From Gammaproteobacteria bacterium (GTDB taxonomy: Bacteria > Pseudomonadota > Gammaproteobacteria > Xanthomonadales > Wenzhouxiangellaceae): DNA of 64,000 bases. This document shows, piece after piece, positions 14,336 through 24,068 of this stretch (positions are counted from its first letter, which is position 1; each line of letters begins with the position of its first letter). The notes under the pieces are model-generated. The model was given only the letters and a program-made list of their open reading frames with translations. It was not told the DNA's origin and made no database searches. The stretch is taken from the NCBI GenBank assembly GCA_021772985.1, contig JAJFKX010000025.1, positions 1-64,000 of the forward strand. The letters are read 5' to 3'. The position numbers and the translations under genes were made by a program.

Positions 14336-15046
14336 CTATTCGCCATGGTTTTTAGTATCTTGCAATAACCTGCTTTTGACCATTCTTATCCGGCGGCGGC
14401 TGATAGGAATTTGCTGGTTGTCGCTGGTCACTGCTGCACACTGGCCACGACCAAGAACCAATAACTGGGTCACCTGTGCTGTATTAACAATATGTGAGCG
14501 ATGCGTACGAACAAATGCAGGCGGTAATTGCCGCTCCAGTCTATCCAGTCTGTCGTAATGCAACAGACTGCGATCATCTGTTGTGACAACCTCTACATAG
14601 TCATCAGCACCGGCAAACCGCACGATACTACTAACCGGAACGATCTCCACCCGACCTAGCGAACGAATGATCAAACGCATTTCCTCACTGCGTGCTTCCC
14701 GAGCTCTGGCAATCGCCCGTGACAACCGTTCTGCGGATACCGGTTTTGAGACAAAATCGACCACATCATGATCAAAAGCTTCCAGGGCCCGGTCCACATT
14801 CGCGGATACAATCACGGTTGCCGGGTGATTCGATTCCACACTGCGCAACGCTTCAAAACCATCGCGGCCGGAAAGATCCAGATCCAGCAATAACAACTCA
14901 ACCGGTAACTCAGCCAGGTATTTACAGGCCGTATCCAGGTTATCAGCCAGGGTAATATCATCAGGCTCGATAGCCAGTTCATGGGCGACCAGTCGGCGTA
15001 ACCGCCTGGCTGCCGGTGCTTCATCTTCAACTATCAGAACATTCAA
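14336..15046 (-). CDS. LytTR-family response regulator
   Basis: The 236-residue regulator has a receiver domain (1-120, phospho-acceptor Asp55 in L-L-L-D-L-D-L-S-G; acidic pocket E7-D8) and a C-terminal LytTR DNA-binding domain (about 130-230) with F-V-R-T-H-R-S-H-I-V-N. LytTR proteins bind paired short direct repeats. It is 24 bp downstream of the LytS-like kinase and forms one two-component operon with it. Confidence 0.93.
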   Translation of the reverse strand: MNVLIVEDEAPAARRLRRLVAHELAIEPDDITLADNLDTACKYLAELPVELLLLDLDLSGRDGFEALRSVESNHPATVIVSANVDRALEAFDHDVVDFVSKPVSAERLSRAIARAREARSEEMRLIIRSLGRVEIVPVSSIVRFAGADDYVEVVTTDDRSLLHYDRLDRLERQLPPAFVRTHRSHIVNTAQVTQLLVLGRGQCAAVTSDNQQIPISRRRIRMVKSRLLQDTKNHGE

Positions 15047-15070
15047 CCAGTACTCCTTGTGTAATCACAT

Positions 15071-16789
15071 TCAATGAGTACTAACCGTCCCGGTAAAACA
15101 AAGCTGAGATACCCAACCACCATCAGCGCCTGGCCCATCAGTAAATGACGCTGATGTGCCGAACGCAGCGGTCAGTCGCTTGCGCACATACGCCAAGCCT
15201 TCACCTCCAGATGCGTTCTTCTGACTGCCTGGTGCATCTACCGGCGGTGTTGTCAGCGTTAATGTCAGCTGCTCAGCCAGGTTAATTTGATTAAGCTTGA
15301 ACATCGCACCGTCTGCAAAGCGGCCATGGGTAAAAGCGTTTTCGATCAGTGTGTGAATAATACCCGGTGGTACCGCGAATTTTTCGTCTATATTTTCTAC
15401 CTGCAACGAAAAAGCCCGATCAACCCGGTAAGACATCACTTCCAAATGTCGTTGACACAGTGCAATTTCATCTGCCAGGGGAACCAGGGGCCGGTGGCTC
15501 ATCTGGCCCAGCAGGCGGAATTCTTCGGCCAATGCATCAATCATTTTTACCCCGGTGGCTGGGTCCGATTCAACCCACTCTGTTAACGCATTCAGGGTAT
15601 TCATCAAAAAGTGTGGGGCAATACGACGCCGCAACAACTCCAGTTCCAGTTGCTCAGCCCGGCTTTGGATCGCTTGTCTGTCTGCCCGGATGTGGCGCAT
15701 TACCCGAGCCTGGTCGACAAACAATGCCACTGTTAACATGCCGGCAGCAAAATAGAAGGTCCGATCCAGGAAAGCCTGCTCGTCGACAATAATCAGCAGC
15801 AGAAAACCAATCAGCGCACCAGCTGTAATAACAGCACCCTTGATACCTGTCAGTGCAGGCTTAATTACGCTTAATAAGGCCATTAAACAAATCGCTGCCA
15901 AACTAAGCAGCGCCTTGAAATCAAAACCTGGTGCAAATGTTACAACCAGGACAATGACAGTTACTGCTATACCCAGTAAAACACGCCAGTATTTTGGCTG
16001 AAACCGTCGCGCCACATAAGCCATCATGGCTAATGCAAACCCGGATGCACAGAAGGTAACTGCAATCAGCCGCCAGATTTGCCATGGATACGAATAAACA
16101 ACAAACCCCCGTAATGATTCAGCACATAACTGTCCACCCGCAAACATCGCCATCAGAGCAATCATTACCGTTCCGAACTGGCGTCGATCTGTAATAGAAA
16201 TAAGACCAAAATACACCGCGGCCAGCACAAAGGCGCTGGCGGTCAGCAATGCCGGCACGTAATAGAAGCTAAGTGGTGCAGTTGCCGGCCGGGCGGCGGC
16301 TACGTAAAGGTAATGAACCGGCGTATGCACCTGGACTAGATTATGGAAACTAGCCATCTTGATACTCAGCTCATTTGCACCTGCGCGTAGCAAACGCCAC
16401 GGGACAAATATGGCTGCATCCAGCTTTCCCGGAGTTTCCTCTGCTTTTGATGCCCCTGGTGCCCCATTGCTACCTATCAGGTCACCGTTCCAATAAAACT
16501 CACTTGAAGCCAATGCACCGATATGCAGCGCTAATGGGGTTTCAGCAGCTACAACTTCAGGCGGCAGTTCAATACTGGCCTTAAACCAAATTATTCGACC
16601 TTGTGGATTAAGGTCATGCAACTCGCGGACTTCGCATTCAGCAGCATTAAAATCCGGCGGATTTGTTACATCACTAACACATACGATCGCATCTTCTACA
16701 ACCTGGAAGAATCGTGGACTTTCCTGAGCTGCGGATGACCCCGCAAATATCACTACAGCAAAGTTAAAAAGTAACAATCGAATCAACAT
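15071..16789 (-). CDS. LytS-like sensor histidine kinase with 7TMR-DISM sensor
   Basis: The 572-residue protein has a signal peptide (1-21). A periplasmic beta-sandwich resembling 7TMR-DISM extracellular domain 2 (about 25-165) and seven predicted membrane helices (about 175-360) follow. Next come a His_kinase (PF06580-type) helix with the phospho-accepting His at about 393 (R-R-R-I-A-P-H-F-L-M-N-T-L-N) and a C-terminal HATPase domain with N-A-F-T-H-G and G-E-G-L-A-Y. 7TMR-DISM sensors detect carbohydrates or other small ligands; the ligand is unknown. It is divergent from the secreted hydrolase gene at 16921. Confidence 0.92.
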   Translation of the reverse strand: MLIRLLLFNFAVVIFAGSSAAQESPRFFQVVEDAIVCVSDVTNPPDFNAAECEVRELHDLNPQGRIIWFKASIELPPEVVAAETPLALHIGALASSEFYWNGDLIGSNGAPGASKAEETPGKLDAAIFVPWRLLRAGANELSIKMASFHNLVQVHTPVHYLYVAAARPATAPLSFYYVPALLTASAFVLAAVYFGLISITDRRQFGTVMIALMAMFAGGQLCAESLRGFVVYSYPWQIWRLIAVTFCASGFALAMMAYVARRFQPKYWRVLLGIAVTVIVLVVTFAPGFDFKALLSLAAICLMALLSVIKPALTGIKGAVITAGALIGFLLLIIVDEQAFLDRTFYFAAGMLTVALFVDQARVMRHIRADRQAIQSRAEQLELELLRRRIAPHFLMNTLNALTEWVESDPATGVKMIDALAEEFRLLGQMSHRPLVPLADEIALCQRHLEVMSYRVDRAFSLQVENIDEKFAVPPGIIHTLIENAFTHGRFADGAMFKLNQINLAEQLTLTLTTPPVDAPGSQKNASGGEGLAYVRKRLTAAFGTSASFTDGPGADGGWVSQLCFTGTVSTH

Positions 16790-16920
16790 GGGCCTATTTT
16801 AACCCGCCCAACAATGCAGCATGGCACCGCTGACCGAATGCTTGTTACCACCCACCGATGTGAAGCTGTAAAAAGAAAGTTATCTGGTTATTGTGCGCTT
16901 AAACACAACCGAGATTTACC

Positions 16921-18369
16921 ATGACTGTTTCAACCTTTAGTAAATATGTCTTCACAGCGCTGACTGGGTTAGTTGCTTTATCCAGCGTGCACGCGGGAAC
17001 GCCTGAAATCACTTTTGAGCCTTATCAGTTTGAAGCCTCTGACGGCACCACTGTAGATGCTGAACGAGGCGCGTATAAAGTATCAGAAAACCGCAGCAAC
17101 CCGGATGCCCGCGATATTGAGCTCCAATTTGTTCGCTTCAAATCAACCAGCGACAACCCCGGCTCCCCGATTGTTTATCTCGCCGGCGGTCCGGGTGGTT
17201 CAGGGGTTGGCACAGCCCGTGGACGGCGGTTCCCATTATTTATGGCGATGCGTGAGTTTGGTGATGTGATTGCTTTCGATCAACGTGGTACCGGCTGGTC
17301 AAACCATATACCTGAATGCGAGACCGAGCACCGGTTTCCACTGGATATGCCCTTAACAGCCGAACATTCGATTCCGGTATTGCGCCAGGCCGCAGATGAA
17401 TGCAGTGCTTTCTGGAAAGCGCAGGGTGTTGATCTGGCTGGCTACAATACGTTTGAAAATGCCCGCGATATTGAAGTGTTACGCCGAGCGCTTGGATCTG
17501 AAAAGCTGAATTTATGGGGCATCAGCTATGGTTCGCATCTGGCCATGGCGGTACTCAAAGTGATGCCGGATGATATCGAGCGAATAGTCCTGACCGGTAT
17601 CGAAGGCCTGAACGCTACCGTTAAACTGCCAGGCCGTACCGATGCTTATTTTCAGCGCCTGCAAATGGCAATTAATGCTGACCCGGGTGCTGCTGAAGCT
17701 TTTCCGGACCTTGCCGGACTGATGCACAGTGTGCATGACAAGCTTGAGGCCCAACCTATCGCAACCACTTTTACTGATTCGTCCGGCGAAACCATAACCA
17801 TGACCATCGGCAAACTGGAGATGCAAATGGTTGGATCCTTTTCGATTGCTGATCCCGCCACTGCAGCACGGTTGCCTGGCATGTATGCAATGGCCGCTGC
17901 CGGGGATCTGAGCCTCATAGCACCGTTTATTTATGAAAACCTGCGACGCGACCCGGTTTCATTCCGTGGCATGTCCGAAGCTATGGATATCATGTCTGGC
18001 ATCTCTGCCCAGCGGTTGGCATTGGTGCGCGAACAGGCCAAATCTTCATTGCTGGGCGACCTGTTGAACTTTCCTATGCCGCATCTTGTAGGTGCATTTG
18101 GCCTGAGCGACCTGGGCGATGAATTCCGGGCACCGGTCAAAACCAGCGTTCCAACACTGATTTTATCCAGCACCCTGGATGGACGAACCTACCCTGATGC
18201 TGCTGCCGAAGCCATCAGTGGCCCGGCAGTTCAAATGGTCGTGGTTGAGAACGGTGGTCACAATGTGTTTATGCAATCACCTGAAATCAGCGACCTCATT
18301 TTACGCTTCATGCATGGAGAAACCGTAGCCCGGAAGGTAACACTGGCTTTGCCCAAGTTCCTATATTAA
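16921..18369 (+). CDS. secreted alpha/beta hydrolase of the TAP/prolyl aminopeptidase type
   Basis: The 482-residue hydrolase has a signal peptide (1-25). The oxyanion loop is A-G-G-P-G-G-S-G (about 87-94). F-D-Q-R-G-T-G follows. The nucleophile elbow G-I-S-Y-G-S places Ser at about 202, Asp420 lies in L-D-G-R-T-Y, and His447 in G-G-H-N-V-F. This is the architecture of tripeptidyl aminopeptidases and prolyl iminopeptidases (S33), so it probably trims peptides in the periplasm or outside. A strong terminator follows. It is divergent from the LytS/LytTR operon, a possible target relationship. Confidence 0.88.
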   Translation: MTVSTFSKYVFTALTGLVALSSVHAGTPEITFEPYQFEASDGTTVDAERGAYKVSENRSNPDARDIELQFVRFKSTSDNPGSPIVYLAGGPGGSGVGTARGRRFPLFMAMREFGDVIAFDQRGTGWSNHIPECETEHRFPLDMPLTAEHSIPVLRQAADECSAFWKAQGVDLAGYNTFENARDIEVLRRALGSEKLNLWGISYGSHLAMAVLKVMPDDIERIVLTGIEGLNATVKLPGRTDAYFQRLQMAINADPGAAEAFPDLAGLMHSVHDKLEAQPIATTFTDSSGETITMTIGKLEMQMVGSFSIADPATAARLPGMYAMAAAGDLSLIAPFIYENLRRDPVSFRGMSEAMDIMSGISAQRLALVREQAKSSLLGDLLNFPMPHLVGAFGLSDLGDEFRAPVKTSVPTLILSSTLDGRTYPDAAAEAISGPAVQMVVVENGGHNVFMQSPEISDLILRFMHGETVARKVTLALPKFLY

Positions 18370-18429
18370 TCAACTGCTATATCAGTCCAGGCATAGGTAA
18401 AACATAACCTGGACAGCATGCCCAACCCT

Positions 18430-18468
18430 GACGGTCATCAGTTATTCACTGATGACCGTCTTTTGTTT
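18430..18468 (+). terminator. intrinsic terminator after the secreted hydrolase gene
   Basis: GACGGTCATCAG (18430-18441) and CTGATGACCGTC (18449-18460) form a perfect 12-bp stem with a 7-nt loop, followed by TTTTGTTT. It lies 61 bp past the hydrolase stop. Confidence 0.9.
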
Positions 18469-18714
18469 GAATCATCAAAACCTGCCTGAGTTAGTGGGGT
18501 TGATCTGAAATCTGATTTCCATTTCCGCCTTTTCGTACCGAACAGCGAGCGATTTTCCTACATACAACCAGTGGCGATATCAGTAAATTAGTATCCAGCG
18601 ATTAAACACGGGTGCCGAATCAACATTTTGCCTCGAGTTGATTGCTGAACTAATACAGAGCGGTATTAGCAACTGTTGAAGTGCAACCGAAAACAACAAC
18701 CAAAGGAAACACTC
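18469..18714. other. intergenic region, promoter of the GIY-YIG-like gene expected
   Basis: No gene is seen. AAAGGAAAC at 18700-18708 is the ribosome-binding site of the next gene. I cannot assign promoter boxes with confidence. Confidence 0.4.
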
Positions 18715-19065
18715 ATGTTACTGGAACAAACCTGGCGCGGCGTAAGCAATAACCGATATGACTTTCAGGTTCATCCGAACCAATCTTCATGGCCTTACTG
18801 GGGTGGTGTTTATATGCTTTGCAGCAAGAACGAGTTGGGTTGGGTTGTACATTACATTGGTGACAGTGACGACTTATCCAAAACACTGACACCCGGTGAT
18901 GATAACGAACTGCATTCCAGTGCCTTATATGCCACCCATGTTCACATCATCCTGGGTAGTGACCCGATGAAGAGAAAGCGGATCGCAAGAGACTTAACGG
19001 CGGCTTTACAGCCAGTCTACAACGCCAACGTTAACGTGTTGGAGCAGCTGAGTCAGGTAGCATAG
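18715..19065 (+). CDS. GIY-YIG-like small protein
   Basis: The 116-residue protein has G-V-Y-M-L at about 29-33 and H-Y-I-G-D-S-D-D-L-S-K at about 46-56. This matches the two-strand GIY...YIG core of GIY-YIG nucleases with a normal spacing. A later R-I-A-R-D-L-T-A-A-L-Q-P-V-Y-N-A segment resembles the family's terminal helix ending in P-x-x-N. The catalytic Arg after YIG and the metal-binding Glu are not clearly present (E replaced by D in R-D-L), so nuclease activity is doubtful. The ATG at 18715 has a good AGGAAAC site; the open frame starts earlier at TTG 18676. Confidence 0.6.
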   Translation: MLLEQTWRGVSNNRYDFQVHPNQSSWPYWGGVYMLCSKNELGWVVHYIGDSDDLSKTLTPGDDNELHSSALYATHVHIILGSDPMKRKRIARDLTAALQPVYNANVNVLEQLSQVA

Positions 19066-19095
19066 TGCAAACTAGCCTGCTACGCCGATAACCGC

Positions 19096-19665
19096 TTAAT
19101 CACGGCGCAGCACTACCCCATAATGGTAAGGCGGCAGCTCGATAATATCGCTTTCCGGTAAAAATCCAGCTTGTTGTGCCCATTGCAGGCATTGTTCCGG
19201 ACGGGGGCGAACACTCATCGGCGGTCCACGAGGTGTCTCCGGATCAAAATTCCAGTGGATAATCCCAATACGCCCACCATTGTTCAAATTACGATACGCC
19301 TCTCGCAACAAACTAACCGGTTGCTCATGGTGGAGAATGTTAAACACCATTGCATAATCCATACTTTCCGCAGCTAATCCGGTGCCTTCATTGATGAAAT
19401 CTCTAGCGCTGAATTCGATATTACTCAGGCCATGATGTTGCGCATGCTTGCCGGCTGTTGCCAGCATTTCAGGCTCGATATCCAAAGCGTAAACTGTACC
19501 TGTTACACAATGCGCAGCAGGGATGGTAAAGGTCCCGTATCCGCAGCCAAATTCGACCACATCCTGGCAACCCGCAGTTAATCCCAGCTTGTTCAGGATT
19601 ATGTCTGGATCAAAATATGCATCCCAGGTCCCCTGCTGTGGCATGCCACTTTCGCGGATTTTCAT
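19096..19665 (-). CDS. class I SAM-dependent methyltransferase
   Basis: The 189-residue methyltransferase has motif I V-V-E-F-G-C-G-Y-G-T-F (about 37-47), L-D-I-E-P-E-M-L (about 62-69) and the active-site loop N-I-L-H-H-E-Q-P. It resembles Methyltransf_31/UbiE-type small-molecule methyltransferases. It is convergent with the GIY-YIG-like gene, 30 bp apart. No partner gene indicates its substrate. Confidence 0.87.
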   Translation of the reverse strand: MKIRESGMPQQGTWDAYFDPDIILNKLGLTAGCQDVVEFGCGYGTFTIPAAHCVTGTVYALDIEPEMLATAGKHAQHHGLSNIEFSARDFINEGTGLAAESMDYAMVFNILHHEQPVSLLREAYRNLNNGGRIGIIHWNFDPETPRGPPMSVRPRPEQCLQWAQQAGFLPESDIIELPPYHYGVVLRRD

Positions 19666-20197
19666 GTTGTTGCAAACCTAATTTTTTATCTGACATGAGC
19701 GATTTGCGCAAGTATAACAGCGTACTAACAACCCGATAGCCATCTTGCTTACTTTTGCTGTTGGCTAATGGGGAATCGATTTTCTACGCCTTCGACATGG
19801 ATACCAATAACTTTGAATCGAACTGCATCACAATTCATTGAGTCAGTCACAACGGTGGATCACCAGGTGACAGTAGGATTATCGTTGTGCTGCTGTCCGA
19901 GTGGGTCTCGGTAGCTATTGCCACCAACTCAGATGGTCCCAGCCTGAGAATAGCAGCCTCCAATATTGCTTAACTGTATGCCGGTATTGATCGATAGCTG
20001 TTAACTACAGCTTATTGATACCCAACTCACATTTAGAATGTAATAAAACAGCGTCTCAGCACTAAGTGTTTCCTGGTACTTTTCCTGTTTAAGTTTGATG
20101 AGTTCATGCTACTTAGAACTTTTCATGCTAACCGCATTTTCTCCTGATACTATAAGTTTGAATCCCGGTAGAGTTTTGATTAACAGGCAAACGTAAC
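19666..20197. other. 530-bp intergenic region, no gene seen
   Basis: No ORF with coding character and no RNA gene was recognised. A segment at about 19941-19976 (AGCCTG ... AATATTGCTTA-CTG) resembles 24531-24566. GATACTATAAG near 20152 could hold a -10 for the downstream regulator gene. Confidence 0.4.
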
Positions 20198-22165
20198 ATG
20201 ACATCCAAAAGACAACGCGGTGTTCGTGTTTCATCAGCAAAACTTCAGCATGCTCTGGTTGAATCCGGGCTGAAAACTCAGACGGCAGTTGCAGAACGCA
20301 TTGCCGATGATGAACAACTGGAATCGGTGCCCCGCGGTCTGGTTAATAAGGTGTTTCGCGGCGAACCTGTGGATCCGCGCAGCGTTGAACGGGTTGCCAG
20401 AGCATTGGGTGTAGATGCCTGGACGTTGTACATCTCAAATGATGACCTGCAGGCAACGACTCCAACAGCAACCATGAAACAACACACAGCCGCCGGATCC
20501 GGAATGCTGCAATCGCGCCTGATTAAACGAGTTGCCGTTATCCTGGCTAGCCTGTTGTTGGTTGTGGTTCTAATTTTTCAGCTCACCCCGGATGCGATCT
20601 ACAGATCACCTTCTGAAACACCGAGAGAGCAACCCAAACCCCGTACCCAACAGCCTACTGTCAGAGTCCTGCCAGTGGCTGCACCCGGTCATGCACAGAT
20701 TACCCGATCACTAACTAGCGAGCTGGATCAGCTATGGAGGGTAGTGCCCGACACCAGTGAGGCCGGCACCGGTGCTCCTGACGCACAAACCCTGTTGCGA
20801 CAGGGTTCGGTGGATCGTGTTGTTGAGGCCCATTCCACATTAACAGGCCGCTGGCTTGGAATGACCGTGTACTTGCATCAAACAGGGTCCATGCAAGCCG
20901 TCTGGCAGGGTATTTTACCCGCAGCGGCATCGCAACAGCGAACGGATTTGTTGATGCGCGCGGCAGCCACCGCAATTACCACCGAAGCCGCCCTGCCAAC
21001 CTACGCTCAGGAAGCGCAGGCCAAATATTTGACTGGCCGCGGCTATCTGGACCGGGCGCGTACTGAAGCCAGCACCCGGCGGGCGTTGACCGAGTTTGAA
21101 AGTGCGTTACGCATCGACCCGGCATTTGCCGAGGCCTATGCCGGGCTTTGCGAGGCATTGGTGATGGAACATGTGCGCACCGGTGCGTTGGACCGCTTGA
21201 CCGAGGCCGACGCGCAATGTGCCCGTGCGCTGGAGTTAGCGCCAGAGAATTTGGAAGCGCTGCGTACCCAGGCATACCTGGATCGCAAACACGGCCGGAT
21301 CAATACTTCATTAAACGGGTTTACCTCAGTGTTACAGAAATCACCCGCAAACACCAATGCCTTGCTGGGCATTGCCGATGTTTACCTGACACTTTATCAG
21401 CGTGGCGAAGATGATCAGGCATTAGACAAAGCTCTATCAGGCCTGAGCCATGCAGGCAAACTGGAACCGGCTTTTTGGAAAATCCCTTTCACCTTGGCCC
21501 GGGTACATTATTTTGATGACAATCTCGATGCCGCTATTATCGCAGCTGACCGCGCTGTCAATTTGGATGCGAACTTGCTAACCCTAAGCAACTTGGGCAC
21601 CTATCAATATTGCCGGGGAGATTTCGAAGCAGCACGTTCTGCTTACTTGCAAGCCCGGGATTTAGCACCGATGTCGTATGTCGGTGAGCAACAGCTGGCT
21701 GCCGTTAACTATAATTTGCAGGCTTTTGACGCCGCTGTACGAGGTTTCAAAACAGCATTGGATTTACATCAGCAAAGTGGCGCCGCAGAAGATCATAGAG
21801 TTTGGAGTAATTATGCTGACGCCTTGCGCCATGCCGGGCAGCACAGCGATGCCGCCGATAATTATGCAAAAGCCATCGCACTGGTGGAACAGGATATTAC
21901 CCGGGGCGATGGTAACCCCTCACACGCCATTGCACGTGCTTATTATTACGAGATGCTGAGTTTGGTTAATCCGGGTCAGGCCAACCTGCAGCTGGCTGCG
22001 CTGGAGGAACTTGCAGACCTGCGCGAAACCGCTGATTCGCTTTCCGTGATGTTCCTGGCCATTATCTATCAGCTACGTGGCTTACCTGAGCAGGCTGAAC
22101 AATTAAGAACCATTGGTGCCCAGGGTTGCCCGGGCTTTGCCGAGTCTCCAGATTTCGAGTTATAG
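20198..22165 (+). CDS. membrane-anchored XRE-type HTH protein with periplasmic TPR domain
   Basis: The 655-residue protein has three parts. A cytoplasmic N-terminal lambda-repressor-like helix-turn-helix spans about 10-85 (A-V-A-E-R-I-A-D, later S-V-E-R-V-A-R-A-L-G-V-D-A-W-T-L-Y). A single membrane helix at about 109-127 (V-A-V-I-L-A-S-L-L-L-V-V) follows a basic segment. A large extracytoplasmic part has a TolB-N-like alpha/beta region (about 150-265) and many TPR units (about 270-640). This is a ToxR/CadC-like layout but with an XRE rather than winged-helix reader head. Role inferred: a one-step signal transducer from periplasm to DNA. Confidence 0.82.
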   Translation: MTSKRQRGVRVSSAKLQHALVESGLKTQTAVAERIADDEQLESVPRGLVNKVFRGEPVDPRSVERVARALGVDAWTLYISNDDLQATTPTATMKQHTAAGSGMLQSRLIKRVAVILASLLLVVVLIFQLTPDAIYRSPSETPREQPKPRTQQPTVRVLPVAAPGHAQITRSLTSELDQLWRVVPDTSEAGTGAPDAQTLLRQGSVDRVVEAHSTLTGRWLGMTVYLHQTGSMQAVWQGILPAAASQQRTDLLMRAAATAITTEAALPTYAQEAQAKYLTGRGYLDRARTEASTRRALTEFESALRIDPAFAEAYAGLCEALVMEHVRTGALDRLTEADAQCARALELAPENLEALRTQAYLDRKHGRINTSLNGFTSVLQKSPANTNALLGIADVYLTLYQRGEDDQALDKALSGLSHAGKLEPAFWKIPFTLARVHYFDDNLDAAIIAADRAVNLDANLLTLSNLGTYQYCRGDFEAARSAYLQARDLAPMSYVGEQQLAAVNYNLQAFDAAVRGFKTALDLHQQSGAAEDHRVWSNYADALRHAGQHSDAADNYAKAIALVEQDITRGDGNPSHAIARAYYYEMLSLVNPGQANLQLAALEELADLRETADSLSVMFLAIIYQLRGLPEQAEQLRTIGAQGCPGFAESPDFEL

Positions 22166-22349
22166 CTAACACTTTCATTCACTAACTCAAACCATCCACT
22201 CTTAGCTACGGCTAAAACATACAAAAACGTCCTAAAGACGCATGCCATCTCTGCATTAACAGCGAATACTGGGCGCTGATATTTCCACAGTGTCTTGCGC
22301 TAACCCTCCGCTGGGGGCAGATTGCCGGCAGCAAGCCCGATAGGACCTC

Positions 22350-23870
22350 ATGAATCATTTAAAAACCACTACAGCTATTTTCACCTTGGCCCTGGCGATC
22401 CAAACTACTGCGATGGAATTTGAGCTTGACTTCGACATCTTAGTAAAAAGTGGCAACCCCTCTCCTGATGGCAATGGTGTGTTCTCTAATGAGTTTCTAG
22501 TACCCATGCTGAATAACTCCGGTGATGTGGTTTTCTGGGCCAAGCTGTTGGCCACCACCGACCCGGGTACTTTGGATGACTTTGGTTTTTTCCGGGCTGA
22601 TACTCAAAGCATGCTCAATATCGCCCGGGGTGGCGCTCCATCCGCCGCCGGCAACGCTTTGCGACTGGATCGCAATTCGATAACTGCGGGCAGCCCATTC
22701 ACAGTCCGGGCTTATGCCATTGATGGCGCCGGCCGGGTCAGTTTTGCAGCCCCGGATAACCTGGGCTTGTGGGCTGTGTATCAATCCAATGGATCACAAT
22801 CTAATGTTGTTATCCAGCAAGGTGAAAACGCCAGCTTCGGTGATGACGTTAATCTGGTTGTATCAGCGATCAGCCTGGAAACCAATGATGCGGGTGAACT
22901 CACCTATTTTGTTTTTGCCGATACTGATGTCCTGCCCAGCCAACCATTGCTGGTTCGCAGCGGGCAGGGTGATCATCAAGTGTTGTTCAGCCAGGGCCAG
23001 GATTTGCCTGATGGCCGGCAAATCACCTCTTTACTGCTGGCCCAGGGAGGTATTGGACTCAACAACTCGGGTCGGGTGGCGACGCTGCTACAGACTGCCG
23101 GAGCCAACTTTGGGATATATACCACCGATGGGCTGGTAACCAGCAAAATCATGCATACCGGGGAGCCGGCAGTTGATGGCTTGGGCAGTTTTATTTTTGC
23201 TCAGGGAGCGATACCGGCGTTTAACGACAACAATCAGGTATTAGCATTGCTTGATGTGGACGATATTACCAACGATTATCGCGGCCTGTTTTTCCATGAC
23301 GGTACGCAGCTGACTGAATGGCGGCGCACCGGTGACAACACCTTTGGCGGCGTATTGACCAGTTTTGTCGGTAATTTCGATCTGAATAATGTCGGCTCCG
23401 GCGTTTATGATATGTTTTCTGGAGGTGTCACCCGGCTGGTGATGCGGCAGGGCGGCAATGAGCAGCTGGTGGTTACTGCCTTCGAAACCTTGCCCCCACC
23501 GATTAACTTACCGATCGAAAACCCCTTTGCCTTTGTTATCAACAACAACGATCAATTGATGTTTACCGCCGGGGTCCGCGATAACGGCTTAGCCCGTGTC
23601 GGTTTATTTCTCTATGATCCTGAAAACGGACTGGTATTGATTGCCCGAACTGGAGCGCCTTTCCAGGGGGATATTCTGGCTGAGTTTGAAGTGGCTCTGC
23701 CAGTTTTCCCAGTGACCAACCGTTACCGTGAAAATGCCATGAACAGCTTCAACGATCAGGGGGAAATCGCCTTCCGTTATACCCTGGAAAATGGTGAGGC
23801 TGGTATCGCGTTGGCTTCAGTGGAGTTTTTGCCGGAAGGGTTTATTTTTCGGGATGGGTTTGAACAATAA
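22350..23870 (+). CDS. secreted beta-propeller-like protein (DUF7453-type) with I-F-R-D-G-F-E tail
   Basis: The 506-residue protein has a signal peptide (1-21). Repeated blocks of 50-60 residues contain an N-N-x-G-x-V or N-D-N-N-Q-V/L turn followed by hydrophobic strands and G-L-F-F/L-Y/H-D-x-E/G. These suggest a beta-propeller exposed outside the cell. The extreme C-terminus I-F-R-D-G-F-E-Q resembles a short tail on many secreted Lysobacterales proteins, whose function is not known to me. No enzymatic motif recognised. The 183-bp region upstream carries no other gene. Confidence 0.7.
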   Translation: MNHLKTTTAIFTLALAIQTTAMEFELDFDILVKSGNPSPDGNGVFSNEFLVPMLNNSGDVVFWAKLLATTDPGTLDDFGFFRADTQSMLNIARGGAPSAAGNALRLDRNSITAGSPFTVRAYAIDGAGRVSFAAPDNLGLWAVYQSNGSQSNVVIQQGENASFGDDVNLVVSAISLETNDAGELTYFVFADTDVLPSQPLLVRSGQGDHQVLFSQGQDLPDGRQITSLLLAQGGIGLNNSGRVATLLQTAGANFGIYTTDGLVTSKIMHTGEPAVDGLGSFIFAQGAIPAFNDNNQVLALLDVDDITNDYRGLFFHDGTQLTEWRRTGDNTFGGVLTSFVGNFDLNNVGSGVYDMFSGGVTRLVMRQGGNEQLVVTAFETLPPPINLPIENPFAFVINNNDQLMFTAGVRDNGLARVGLFLYDPENGLVLIARTGAPFQGDILAEFEVALPVFPVTNRYRENAMNSFNDQGEIAFRYTLENGEAGIALASVEFLPEGFIFRDGFEQ

Positions 23871-24068
23871 AAAAGATCATCTCAAAACCCCGTCAGGCAT
23901 CAAGCTAGTAATATAACAATGACGATAAGGAGATAGCCGATGCCGGTGGGCTGCCCGAATAACATTGCACCAATTTTATCTTTCTGATTTTGCTAGAGTA
24001 GCCGCCACGGCAGCTGAAATATGCCGCCAAACGCAACTGGCTTTATAGCAAGATTAGAGGAATCTGGT

